DNA of 64,000 nucleotides from Pseudoalteromonas sp. N1230-9 (lineage in GTDB: Bacteria > Pseudomonadota > Gammaproteobacteria > Enterobacterales > Alteromonadaceae): assembly GCF_032716425.1 (NCBI RefSeq), contig NZ_CP090419.1, positions 2,296,001-2,360,000 on the forward strand. The letters are read 5' to 3'. The notes below the pieces were generated by a model. It saw only the letters and a program-made list of their open reading frames with translations. It ran no database searches and was not told the DNA's origin. Position numbers and translations under genes: made by a program. Numbering within the stretch: the first letter of the stretch is position 1; each line of letters starts with the position of its first letter. This document shows, piece by piece, positions 1-7,241 of the stretch.

Positions 1-865
1 ATCGCGCACGCTCTTCCTGATTAAGGGCATAAAAAGGCGTGAACGCAGGCTCTGTGGCAATCCAGGTCAGTTCACCCTGAATATCTTTATCTATGCCATC
101 GACACGAACCGTAAGTGTCATGCCCTGATTAAGCTTGGCACGATATGGTTCAGGGATATATACGCGCGCGTATGGTGCGCTGTTTGCTTGAATTATAACG
201 ACTGGGCTGCCTTTGGTAACTCGCTCACCTACGTGCCACGGTAAATTATCGACCCTGCCAGCACGCATCGCTTTAATTGTCAGATCTGAGAGGTATTTTT
301 GCTGTACTTTTAGTTCTGCTTCTGCCGCCTGAACTTGCGCTTTCGCACTATTAATATCTTCAACGCGAGAACCATTTGTTAACTCATTTAAGTTCTGCTT
401 TGCTGATTCTAAATTAGCGAAAGTCTCATCTCGTGCAGCGGTTGCACTGTCTAAGGTTTCTTGGCTTGCGAGTTTATCTTTAACTAAGGTTTTTGCACGG
501 CGAAAATTAGCTTCGCTTTGCGTATATGCAGCATTAGCTGCTGCTACTTTGGCTGATGCGGCAGCAACTTCTTCGGGGCGAGCACCATTCAAGGTTTTAT
601 CAAGAAATGCAGTGGCTTGAGCTAGTTGAGCTTGTGCTTTGGCAACAATCGCTTGTTGTAGCTCGGCATCGAACTGTGCAATCACCTGCCCTTTTTCGAC
701 CAACTGGCCTGCTGAAACGGGTAAATCGATCAGTATTTCGTTAGTCGTTGCAGGATGGATCACACGCTCACGCTCAAGCGTTCCTAGCGCTACTCCCTCA
801 TTTGAGTCTGAGCAAGCAGTAATGACTAAAGAAATTAGTATGAGTACAACACGTTTAGCTAACAT
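1..865 (-). CDS. HlyD/AcrA-type periplasmic adaptor lipoprotein, partial (C-terminus off the left edge)
   Basis: The first 288 codons read right to left and run off the window. It starts at ATG 865 after AAGGAAATTAAA (good ribosome site). The N-terminus is a lipoprotein signal: hydrophobic stretch then LVITAC with Cys18. A lipoyl-like segment follows, then a long Ala/Gln/Lys-rich coiled-coil hairpin that includes GARPEEVAAA, a motif typical of HlyD/YbhG-type adaptors of ABC or RND exporters, then the second lipoyl half and beta-barrel. These proteins bridge an inner-membrane pump to an outer-membrane channel. The pump gene would lie to the left, outside the window. Whether the partner is RND or ABC-2 cannot be decided; the motif leans toward the ABC type. 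Confidence 0.85.
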   Translation of the reverse strand, partial: MLAKRVVLILISLVITACSDSNEGVALGTLERERVIHPATTNEILIDLPVSAGQLVEKGQVIAQFDAELQQAIVAKAQAQLAQATAFLDKTLNGARPEEVAAASAKVAAANAAYTQSEANFRRAKTLVKDKLASQETLDSATAARDETFANLESAKQNLNELTNGSRVEDINSAKAQVQAAEAELKVQQKYLSDLTIKAMRAGRVDNLPWHVGERVTKGSPVVIIQANSAPYARVYIPEPYRAKLNQGMTLTVRVDGIDKDIQGELTWIATEPAFTPFYALNQEERAR

Positions 866-1057
866 TTTAATTTCCTTATGGTTAGCTGATGAGTTGCTAA
901 ATACTATAAAGTATTAAAATGATCTGTAAAAGTGATCTATAGGAATTAAAGTTTTAAAAATATATGGAGAATAAGGAATATTAAGTTGAAAAATCTTAGT
1001 TCTATTTGAAATGATATATAGATAGTCTTTCCAACACATCAACTTACTTAAAGTAAG

Positions 1058-1133
1058 TGGCGTCCCCAAGGGGATTCGAACCCCTGTTACCGCCGTGAAA
1101 GGGCGGTGTCCTAGGCCTCTAGACGATGGGGAC
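1058..1133 (-). tRNA. tRNA-Glu (TTC), copy 1 (promoter-distal)
   Basis: 76 nt including an encoded CCA end. The anticodon loop reads CTTTCAC, giving anticodon TTC. The acceptor stem GTCCCC/GGGGAC and the T arm GGGGTTCGAATCCCC are complete. It is the last gene of the right-to-left Ala-Glu array. On its far side the sequence ACTTACTTAAAGTAAGT forms a hairpin that includes part of the CCA. Confidence 0.97.
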
Positions 1134-1173
1134 GCAGAAATTGGTTTGCAAATCACTGATTTGCTATTTCTGC
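1134..1173 (-). other. Long hairpin in the tRNA-Glu precursor (candidate processing signal)
   Basis: GCAGAAAT (1134-1141) pairs with ATTTCTGC (1166-1173), and inside it GCAAATC (1148-1154) pairs with GATTTGC (1158-1164). It directly precedes tRNA-Glu copy 1 in the transcript and is not present in the other spacers. A second perfect small palindrome, ACAGAAAGTTTCTGT, lies at 1217-1231. There is no T-tract, so it is unlikely to be a terminator; an RNase III or RNase E entry site is an inference. Confidence 0.4.
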
Positions 1174-1300
1174 GTAAGATGAGACCGAGCCTGCGAGGCG
1201 AATGGCCTTAGCTTATACAGAAAGTTTCTGTGTCACTAGGACAACTGAATAGTTAGACTCGATTCAGACGAGCTTTTAATAACACAACACTTTTAGTAAG

Positions 1301-1370
1301 TGGCGTCCCCAAGAGATTCGTACTCTTGATAACGTCGTGCATAGATTGCGCGGTGTTCACCGCCCCACTA
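1301..1370 (-). pseudogene. tRNA-Glu-like relic 1
   Basis: The 3' half copies tRNA-Glu: the CCA end, GGGGAC and a T arm in which AGGGG/CCCCT has become AAGAG/CTCTT, still fully paired, with loop TACGAAT instead of TTCGAAT. A stem CGCGC/GCACG closes a 7-nt loop AATCTAT, which has A instead of the near-universal T33. The 5' acceptor strand no longer pairs and the D arm is lost. It is therefore not a normal tRNA, yet two stems are kept. It sits 91 bp from tRNA-Glu 1392. Confidence 0.6.
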
Positions 1371-1391
1371 CACATAACCTACTTGAATAAG

Positions 1392-1467
1392 TGGCGTCCC
1401 CAAGGGGATTCGAACCCCTGTTACCGCCGTGAAAGGGCGGTGTCCTAGGCCTCTAGACGATGGGGAC
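1392..1467 (-). tRNA. tRNA-Glu (TTC), copy 2
   Basis: Identical over 76 nt to copy 1, encoded CCA included, anticodon TTC. It is upstream of relic 1 in the transcript. Confidence 0.97.
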
Positions 1468-1545
1468 ACAAAATGTGTCACTAGGACAACTGAATAGTTA
1501 GACTCGATTCAGACGAGCTTTTAATAACACAACACTTTTAGTAAG

Positions 1546-1621
1546 TGGCGTCCCCAAGGGGATTCGAACCCCTGTTACCGCCGTGAAAGGGCGGTGTCCT
1601 AGGCCTCTAGACGATGGGGAC
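1546..1621 (-). tRNA. tRNA-Glu (TTC), copy 3
   Basis: Identical 76-nt gene with anticodon TTC and encoded CCA. Its 3' trailer, read on the minus strand, contains CACTTACTAAAAGTG, a short hairpin overlapping the CCA. Confidence 0.97.
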
Positions 1622-1699
1622 ACAAAATGTGTCACTAGGACAACTGAATAGTTAAACTCGATTCAGACGAGCTTTTAATAACACAACACTTTTAGTAAG

Positions 1700-1770
1700 T
1701 GGCGTCCCCAAGAGATTCGTACTCTTGATAACGTCGTGCATAGATTGCGCGGTGTTCACCGTCCCACTAC
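1700..1770 (-). pseudogene. tRNA-Glu-like relic 2
   Basis: Nearly identical to the relic at 1301. The only difference seen inside the element is caccgtccc here against caccgcccc there. The same compensated T stem (AAGAG/CTCTT) and the same 7-nt loop are kept. It lies exactly 154 bp from tRNA-Glu 1546, the normal repeat step, so it occupies a tRNA position. Confidence 0.6.
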
Positions 1771-1790
1771 ACATAACCTACTTAGATAAG

Positions 1791-1866
1791 TGGCGTCCCC
1801 AAGGGGATTCGAACCCCTGTTACCGCCGTGAAAGGGCGGTGTCCTAGGCCTCTAGACGATGGGGAC
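1791..1866 (-). tRNA. tRNA-Glu (TTC), copy 4
   Basis: Identical 76-nt gene with anticodon TTC and encoded CCA. It is 91 bp from relic 2, mirroring the copy 2/relic 1 pair. Confidence 0.97.
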
Positions 1867-1944
1867 ACAAAATGTGTCACTAGGACAACTGAATAGTTAA
1901 ACTCGATTCAGACGAGCTTTTAATAACACAACACTTTTAGTAAG

Positions 1945-2020
1945 TGGCGTCCCCAAGGGGATTCGAACCCCTGTTACCGCCGTGAAAGGGCGGTGTCCTA
2001 GGCCTCTAGACGATGGGGAC
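1945..2020 (-). tRNA. tRNA-Glu (TTC), copy 5
   Basis: Identical 76-nt gene with anticodon TTC and encoded CCA, inside the regular 154-bp repeat. Confidence 0.97.
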
Positions 2021-2098
2021 ACAAAATGTGTCACTAGGACAACTGAATAGTTAAACTCGATTCAGACGAGCTTTTAATAACACAACACTTTTAGTAAG

Positions 2099-2174
2099 TG
2101 GCGTCCCCAAGGGGATTCGAACCCCTGTTACCGCCGTGAAAGGGCGGTGTCCTAGGCCTCTAGACGATGGGGAC
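2099..2174 (-). tRNA. tRNA-Glu (TTC), copy 6
   Basis: Identical 76-nt gene with anticodon TTC and encoded CCA. The spacer to copy 7 is unrelated to the 154-bp repeat spacer, so the repeat expansion stops here. Confidence 0.97.
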
Positions 2175-2303
2175 ACAAAATGTGTCACTAGGACATTAAA
2201 TGATAGTTTGACTCATATCGGAGTTAAGGTTACTAAAATAACATGCAAGTACTCGAGACTAACATATTTATTTTCTTGGCATTGCTCACTTACTTAGAGT
2301 AAG

Positions 2304-2379
2304 TGGCGTCCCCAAGGGGATTCGAACCCCTGTTACCGCCGTGAAAGGGCGGTGTCCTAGGCCTCTAGACGATGGGGAC
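2304..2379 (-). tRNA. tRNA-Glu (TTC), copy 7 (promoter-proximal)
   Basis: Identical 76-nt gene. The trailer hairpin CACTTACT (2287-2294)/AGTAAGTG (2298-2305) takes in two bases of the encoded CCA. It follows tRNA-Ala by 39 bp in one transcript. Confidence 0.97.
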
Positions 2380-2418
2380 GCAGAAAACTGCAACCCTAGG
2401 ACAAACACTATGCAAATC

Positions 2419-2494
2419 TGGTGGAGCTATGCGGGATCGAACCGCAGACCTCTTCGCTGCCAGCGAAGCGCTCTCCCAGCTGAGCTATAGCCCC
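2419..2494 (-). tRNA. tRNA-Ala (GGC)
   Basis: 76 nt with encoded CCA. The anticodon loop CTGGCAG gives anticodon GGC. Acceptor GGGGCTA/TAGCTCC and T arm GCGGTTCGATCCCGC are intact. It is the first gene of the right-to-left array, just downstream of a strong stable-RNA promoter. Confidence 0.97.
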
Positions 2495-2550
2495 GACTTG
2501 CATACACACTACCAATTAACCTTGGCTGTGTATCGCTGAGTGCGGGGCGC

Positions 2551-2579
2551 ATTCTATGCAGCCCCCCAAATAAAGTCAA
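2551..2579 (-). promoter_or_regulatory. Promoter of the tRNA-Ala/Glu operon
   Basis: On the minus strand TTGACT (2574-2579), 17 bp, TAGAAT (2551-2556), then GCGCCCCGC. The GC-rich discriminator directly after the -10 is the hallmark of growth-rate and ppGpp-controlled stable RNA promoters. The same GCGCCCC follows the -10 of the tRNA-Val promoter. Confidence 0.85.
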
Positions 2580-3073
2580 CAGTTTTTTATCGATGTTTAT
2601 TTAAATGATTTAAATTTCAACAAGCTGACTAAATAACAGGCCATCGAGAAGATATTTTAAACACTTTGACAAATATCGATACCTTTTCATGATCAATGCG
2701 TGAGTTTGCATTGTCGATGCTCTTACTCGTCTGTATACGTAGTTATAAAAGGTATACATTTATATGCAAAATAAGATTAAGAAAAAATAGCCGTTAAAAT
2801 AGCACTCTCCCCTACTGGGCTGCTTAACACTTTTAATGCAGCTTAGATTATCTGGTTTCAGAGCCCTCACTATTTTTTATAATTTGGGCAAACTAGCTAT
2901 AACCGAGCGATCTTTTCGTATATATAAAAAGTAAAATATAAAGTTGAGCCTTTTATTGCTTACTTATCATCTAATAAATAACTAAAACTGTGCAATTGTT
3001 CATCAAAACACACACAAAGCCCATGTGATTGTTTATAAAAGCTGCACCTAACACATTTTTACTCATTCAAGTG

Positions 3074-3101
3074 TTGACACATTTACAACTCTATCTATAA
3101 T
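3074..3101 (+). promoter_or_regulatory. Promoter of the tRNA-Val operon
   Basis: A perfect TTGACA (3074-3079), 16-bp spacer, perfect TATAAT (3096-3101), followed by AGCGCCCC. It lies about 40 bp before the first tRNA-Val. The GC-rich discriminator suggests stringent control. Confidence 0.88.
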
Positions 3102-3141
3102 AGCGCCCCACAACAACGCAGCAATGAGTTGTTTTAGATAT

Positions 3142-3217
3142 GGGTCGTTAGCTCAGTTGGGAGAGCATCGCCCTTACAAGGCGAGGGTCACTGGTTCAAG
3201 TCCAGTACGACCCACCA
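3142..3217 (+). tRNA. tRNA-Val (TAC), copy 1
   Basis: 76 nt with encoded CCA. The anticodon loop CTTACAA gives anticodon TAC. Acceptor GGGTCGT/ACGACCC and T arm CTGGTTCAAGTCCAG are intact. ACCATTA at the CCA end pairs with TAATGGT (3226-3232) in the trailer. Confidence 0.97.
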
Positions 3218-3253
3218 TTATTCACTAATGGTATTCATATCTAAATTCTTAAT

Positions 3254-3329
3254 GGGTCGTTAGCTCAGTTGGGAGAGCATCGCCCTTACAAGGCGAGGGT
3301 CACTGGTTCAAGTCCAGTACGACCCACCA
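3254..3329 (+). tRNA. tRNA-Val (TAC), copy 2
   Basis: Identical 76-nt gene with anticodon TAC and encoded CCA. Its spacers are unlike those of copy 1, in contrast to the tRNA-Glu array. Confidence 0.97.
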
Positions 3330-3355
3330 TTAAGAAAATATGCTGTATGTAATAT

Positions 3356-3431
3356 GGGTCGTTAGCTCAGTTGGGAGAGCATCGCCCTTACAAGGCGAGG
3401 GTCACTGGTTCAAGTCCAGTACGACCCACCA
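3356..3431 (+). tRNA. tRNA-Val (TAC), copy 3
   Basis: Identical 76-nt gene. The CCA end pairs with the trailer as CACCATTT/AAATGGTG (3427-3445). Confidence 0.97.
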
Positions 3432-3469
3432 TTTTAAAAATGGTGTTTCATATTACAAAAAATCTAAAT

Positions 3470-3545
3470 GGGTCGTTAGCTCAGTTGGGAGAGCATCGCC
3501 CTTACAAGGCGAGGGTCACTGGTTCAAGTCCAGTACGACCCACCA
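3470..3545 (+). tRNA. tRNA-Val (TAC), copy 4
   Basis: Identical 76-nt gene. CACCAT (3541-3546) pairs with ATGGTG (3560-3565) across a 13-nt loop. Confidence 0.97.
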
Positions 3546-3588
3546 TTAAATAAATTTTGATGGTGTTTTCATTTAGATTAATCTTCGC

Positions 3589-3664
3589 GGGTCGTTAGCT
3601 CAGTTGGGAGAGCATCGCCCTTACAAGGCGAGGGTCACTGGTTCAAGTCCAGTACGACCCACCA
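3589..3664 (+). tRNA. tRNA-Val (TAC), copy 5
   Basis: Identical 76-nt gene with anticodon TAC and encoded CCA, immediately before a decayed copy. Confidence 0.97.
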
Positions 3665-3680
3665 TTTACTTTTTGAAGAA

Positions 3681-3741
3681 AAGAGCATCGCAACTCTTTA
3701 CAACGGAAAGGCTCGGTGGTTAAGTTCAGTAAAGCCCACCA
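3681..3741 (+). pseudogene. Decayed tRNA-Val remnant 1
   Basis: Keeps fragments AAGAGCATCGC, CTTTACAA around the anticodon, GGTGGTTAAGTTCAGTA of the T arm, and GCCCACCA at the end. The 5' acceptor strand and most of the D arm are gone and the T stem no longer pairs. A dead gene in register with the array. Confidence 0.75.
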
Positions 3742-3777
3742 TTATCAAATAATGGAATGCGAAGAAAAAGATTATAT

Positions 3778-3853
3778 GGGTCGTTAGCTCAGTTGGGAGA
3801 GCATCGCCCTTACAAGGCGAGGGTCACTGGTTCAAGTCCAGTACGACCCACCA
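3778..3853 (+). tRNA. tRNA-Val (TAC), copy 6
   Basis: Identical 76-nt gene following the first remnant. The precursor between them contains CCATTAT/ATAATGG, again pairing a CCA-like end with its trailer. Confidence 0.97.
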
Positions 3854-3877
3854 TTTAATCTTAAAAAATTTATATGT

Positions 3878-3953
3878 GGGTCGTTAGCTCAGTTGGGAGA
3901 GCATCGCCCTTACAAGGCGAGGGTCACTGGTTCAAGTCCAGTACGACCCACCA
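3878..3953 (+). tRNA. tRNA-Val (TAC), copy 7
   Basis: Identical 76-nt gene and the last intact one. The flanks TATATGTGGG and CCACATATA are complementary, so the precursor acceptor stem can extend by several pairs. Confidence 0.97.
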
Positions 3954-3990
3954 CATATAAGCCCTCTTCATAAAAAAATCTTTACACATT

Positions 3991-4053
3991 TAAAAGCATC
4001 GCCACTCTTTACAAAACACAGGCTCGGTGGTTTGGCTCCAGTACGACCTAACA
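3991..4053 (+). pseudogene. Decayed tRNA-Val remnant 2
   Basis: Retains AAGCATCGCC, CTTTACAA, GGTTTGGCTCCAGTACGACC and a mutated end (TAACA for CACCA). The 5' acceptor strand is lost. It is the most distal element and decays differently from remnant 1 (better T-arm half, lost CCA). Confidence 0.72.
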
Positions 4054-4159
4054 CATATAAACATTTAACAGCTTTTCAATACCTGAAATTTAAATACTGA
4101 ATTAAGCCATTATTTAGCATGAATTATCAGTCCTAATTATACTAAACCTGCAAATTGCC

Positions 4160-4188
4160 TTGTCAGCAGCTAGACTGTTTATTATAGT
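4160..4188 (+). promoter_or_regulatory. Promoter of the receiver-TPR/SBP/kinase unit
   Basis: TTGTCA (4160-4165), 17 bp, TATAGT (4183-4188). The predicted start near 4195 would leave a leader of about 24 nt before ATG 4219. Confidence 0.6.
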
Positions 4189-4218
4189 CACCTTTAATAT
4201 CACTCGGTCGCAAGTCCA

Positions 4219-5853
4219 ATGCCTACAAAGATTTTTTCGAAAGCTAAAATATTAATAGTGGAAGAGCAGCCGCTAGCTCAAAGCTATATGAAACAATCTC
4301 TTGAAGGGTTAGGTTTTCGTCAACTTCGCTTTGCTGAACACGCAATAGCTGCCAAGGAGCAATGCCAAGTTGAACAGTTTGATTTAATTGTTTGCTCATT
4401 TAATTTAAGCAAACACCAAGATGGTTATCAGCTCTATGAAGAGCTAAAAGTAAAACGTTATATTAAAAGCTCAACTGGGTTTATTTTTATTTCAGCAGAG
4501 ACAAGCGGCTCATTAGTTCATAGTGTATTAGAACTACAGCCCGATGACTTTCTTGTTAAACCATACACAATTTACGAACTCAAAAACCGTATCGAAAAAG
4601 TACTCATGCGTAAATACCATTTACAGCGTGTGTACCAACTAATTGATGACGATAACGACTCTAAAGCAATTAAGCACATAGACGAGCTATTACAAAATAA
4701 GAGTAATACTTATAGTGCTATTTTGTTACGGTTAAAAGGTAATGCCCTACTCCGCTTAAAGCGTAATGAAGATGCAAAAGCTTTCTTCAAGTCAGTACTC
4801 AATATTCAAAAATTTACATGGGCTAAAGTGGGCTTAGTTGAAGCGCTTATCGCGAATAACGAACATATTCTCGCTCAGCGTATGCTCAAAACGATGTTAC
4901 AACGCAATGAAACTCGCTTAGTCGCACTCGATTTACTCGGTCGCTTGGAGGTTAAACTAAACCAATTTGACGAGGCTCAAGCTTTCTTCAGTCAGGCTGT
5001 TAATATTGCTCCCCGTAATATTTCTCGCCAAAAAGCACTCAGTCACGTTTCCTTGCTTAATCATGATTATGAGAAAAATTACCTAACACAAAAAGACATT
5101 GCCAATTACGCGAAACACTCTATTCATGATCACCCTGATGTTTATTTAAATGCCGCACGCGCAGGCATCGACTTTGCGCTTACGACAGATCAAAGCGATC
5201 AAGTTAATCGTATCTCAAGGCAAACTAATCAATATTTAAATGATTTAAAGCAGCAGTTTCCGAACAGTAATAACCAAACTCAAATTGATGTTTTAAATGC
5301 ACGATTACACTACTTAAAAGATGAACATCAAAAAGCAAAAGCACTGATTGAACAGCTTGATGAAAGTGATACGCAAATTCGCTCCGTCGACGGAGCACTT
5401 GATAAAGCAAAAGCTTTTCACGAACTTGGCTTTCATAACAAAGCACAAATGCTTTTTAATCAAATAATTACTCATTGCGAGCGACACCCATCTGTCAGCG
5501 ACCCTGTTTATGTACGCTATATTCAACAGCAACAAACAGAGCGTCGTGACATCAAAATGGGTCCGAAAGAATTAAACAATCACGCTGTTTCGCATTTTAA
5601 TAAAGGTCAGCTCAATGTTGCACTCGAAGCATTTACACAAGCTTTTAGAGTCATGCCTAAAAATGCCAGCATTGCTCTAAATCTATTACAGTGTTTATTT
5701 GATAACAATGGACAAGGTCAATCCTTCAACCTTGTACTTGCCAAAAAATGTTACCGCTTGCTAAGTAAGCACGCGCTTGAAGATGAGCAAGCCGCGCGTT
5801 TTGAAAAAATAAAAGCCCGCGCAGCAAAAATGAACCTACAGCTTACTGATTAA
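4219..5853 (+). CDS. Receiver-domain protein with TPR repeats; phosphoacceptor Asp replaced by Ser
   Basis: 544 aa. Residues 8-125 form a receiver fold: acidic pair E15-E16 after ILIV, conserved-Lys region FLVKPY (K114) and S92 at the Thr/Ser switch position. The phosphorylation position, normally Asp, reads Ser60 in FDLIVCSFNL. The rest (about 130-540) is helical with TPR-like repeats (two clear ones around 160-280 and another near 440-490), and no DNA-binding or enzymatic output. It probably works by protein-protein contact, perhaps without phosphorylation. It precedes the binding protein by 23 nt and the hybrid kinase, so they likely form one signalling operon. No good ribosome site is visible at ATG 4219, but the receiver needs this start. 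Confidence 0.82.
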   Translation: MPTKIFSKAKILIVEEQPLAQSYMKQSLEGLGFRQLRFAEHAIAAKEQCQVEQFDLIVCSFNLSKHQDGYQLYEELKVKRYIKSSTGFIFISAETSGSLVHSVLELQPDDFLVKPYTIYELKNRIEKVLMRKYHLQRVYQLIDDDNDSKAIKHIDELLQNKSNTYSAILLRLKGNALLRLKRNEDAKAFFKSVLNIQKFTWAKVGLVEALIANNEHILAQRMLKTMLQRNETRLVALDLLGRLEVKLNQFDEAQAFFSQAVNIAPRNISRQKALSHVSLLNHDYEKNYLTQKDIANYAKHSIHDHPDVYLNAARAGIDFALTTDQSDQVNRISRQTNQYLNDLKQQFPNSNNQTQIDVLNARLHYLKDEHQKAKALIEQLDESDTQIRSVDGALDKAKAFHELGFHNKAQMLFNQIITHCERHPSVSDPVYVRYIQQQQTERRDIKMGPKELNNHAVSHFNKGQLNVALEAFTQAFRVMPKNASIALNLLQCLFDNNGQGQSFNLVLAKKCYRLLSKHALEDEQAARFEKIKARAAKMNLQLTD

Positions 5854-5876
5854 AAACTGATTTACAGGGGCTTCTT

Positions 5877-7241
5877 TTGAAAACGTATTTAAAACACTTT
5901 CTTTTTTTAATCACTTTACTGGGCGGTATTAATACGAGTGCCTCATCAGAGCTACAACACTGGCAACAAGCAAAGATCAATTGGCAAAGTGAAGCTGGTA
6001 GCCATATAAACATATTAGCTGATGAGCAGCCTGCTTTTATGGCTTTAAAGCCTTATATTCCTCTATTCGAGAAGCTAACTGGTATTTCTGTCGGCTTTCA
6101 CCCACTTGAGCAATCTCAAATGCGTATTAGACGCCACCAAGATTTAAGTGAAGGGCTTGGTTTATATGATGTTCACCCAATGGGAATTACTTTTTTAGGT
6201 GAAGCACAAAGTCATGGCTGGATTGAGCCCTTAGCACCCTATTTAGAAAATCCACTAATTACCGATAAAAGCTGGTATCAATTAGAGGATATTAGTGAAC
6301 GAAGTCTTGCGCTCTGCCGCATTAATGGCGCACTGTATTCACTTCCTTTTGATTTTTCTGCGCCAATTTATTTTTATCGAAAAGACTTATTTACACGTTT
6401 CAATCTTAAAGTCCCCGATACGTATGCAGATCTATTAAAAACAAAAGTAGCATTACAACGCGCTATTGATACTGATCCTCAATTAAAGGGTATGCACGCA
6501 TTTGCCTCTCGCACCTTACCTGGTGCAGGATTAAACACATGGACTATTTTACCTATTATGCGCGCTTACGGTGCACAGGTAATTAATGAACATGGGGAAT
6601 CAGAGTTTGATCGCCCTGAAACAGAAGATGCCTTAAAGATGTATCGCAATTTAGTAACTGGCTATGGCACACCAGACAATAGCCGGCTTTTACATTTTTA
6701 TGAGTTGCGAAACCAGTTTAAGCAAGGAAAGCTCGCATCCGCTTTTTTAGCCTCACATTTCTACAATGAAATTGATACAGCGGAAGAATCCGATATTTGG
6801 AATAAATGGGAAGCGGCCCCTTTACCAGCGGGCCCTGTTGCGCGAGAAACCTCTCCTTGGGCTTGGGCGTTTACAATTAATGCTCATTCAAATAATAAAA
6901 CAGCTGCGTGGTTATTCATTCAATGGGCGACAAGTGAACAAACAGCCTCATTATTAAGTACTGGCGGCTCGCCCCCACGAAAAAAAGTATGGCACGAAAA
7001 ACTGTTCACTCTTGTCAACAAACCTGGCTTTAATAACACTATGCTATGGGTATTTGATCACGCCACACCAGATCGCTTACAAGCAGGCATGGTTGAATTT
7101 CCGGTTATCGGAAAAGTCATTTCATATACATTTAGTCAAATCTTTTATGGTGCAGATATTAAAGAATCAATAAAAGCCACCCATGCTAAAATTAACGCCG
7201 ATATGAAGCAGTTAACGTCAAACAGAGCGGTTCAACAATGA
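5877..7241 (+). CDS. Periplasmic solute-binding protein, family 1 (sugar type), linked to a sensor kinase
   Basis: 454 aa starting at TTG 5877, which has AGGGG six bases upstream; no ATG gives the signal peptide. Residues 1-24 are a Sec signal. The mature protein has the family 1 binding-protein layout (LFEKLTGISV near residue 62, YSLPFDFSAPIYFYRKDLF near 155-173, WAFTINAHS near 325). Usually such proteins feed ABC permeases, but no permease or ATPase gene is next to it. Its stop overlaps the start of a membrane histidine kinase (ATGA). I infer that it is the ligand-sensing subunit of that kinase. The ligand is unknown; a carbohydrate is most likely from the family. Confidence 0.85.
   Translation: MKTYLKHFLFLITLLGGINTSASSELQHWQQAKINWQSEAGSHINILADEQPAFMALKPYIPLFEKLTGISVGFHPLEQSQMRIRRHQDLSEGLGLYDVHPMGITFLGEAQSHGWIEPLAPYLENPLITDKSWYQLEDISERSLALCRINGALYSLPFDFSAPIYFYRKDLFTRFNLKVPDTYADLLKTKVALQRAIDTDPQLKGMHAFASRTLPGAGLNTWTILPIMRAYGAQVINEHGESEFDRPETEDALKMYRNLVTGYGTPDNSRLLHFYELRNQFKQGKLASAFLASHFYNEIDTAEESDIWNKWEAAPLPAGPVARETSPWAWAFTINAHSNNKTAAWLFIQWATSEQTASLLSTGGSPPRKKVWHEKLFTLVNKPGFNNTMLWVFDHATPDRLQAGMVEFPVIGKVISYTFSQIFYGADIKESIKATHAKINADMKQLTSNRAVQQ

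Larger units (their letters stand above)
1217..2180 (-). repeat. Tandem 154-bp tRNA-Glu repeat units with two 245-bp variants
   Basis: tRNA-Glu copies begin at 1392, 1546, 1791, 1945 and 2099. Successive gaps are 154 bp, except where a tRNA-like relic replaces a gene and adds 91 bp (1301 to 1392; 1700 to 1791). Spacers are near-identical, differing at one A/G position (gttagactc around 1253 and 1496; gttaaactc from 1653 on). The pattern implies growth by unequal recombination, including duplication of a Glu-relic block. Confidence 0.85.
2495..3141. other. Intergenic region between divergent tRNA operons
   Basis: 647 bp, strongly AT-rich, with no credible reading frame. It holds the Ala/Glu promoter at its left end and the Val promoter at its right end. 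Between about 2585 and 3070 I see no hairpin, repeat or gene that I can support. Confidence 0.7.

Noticed and set aside
914..1156. 80-aa minus-strand frame ending near the adaptor gene
   Set aside because: It runs through tRNA-Glu copy 1 and AT-rich spacer; composition is not protein-like.
2664..2694. TTGACA-like -35 in the tRNA intergenic region reading right
   Set aside because: No convincing -10 at the right distance and no gene following it before the tRNA-Val promoter.
3340..3553. Two 60-70 aa plus-strand frames with an internally repeated peptide
   Set aside because: They are translations of consecutive identical tRNA-Val genes; the repeat is the tRNA itself.
3142..4053. Regularly spaced direct repeats resembling a CRISPR array
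   Set aside because: The repeats are complete 76-nt tRNA-Val genes with cloverleaf arms; no cas genes are present.
1058..4053. tRNA arrays as integration site of a mobile element
   Set aside because: No integrase, attachment-site duplication beyond the tRNA copies, or foreign genes next to them; the relics fit array decay better.
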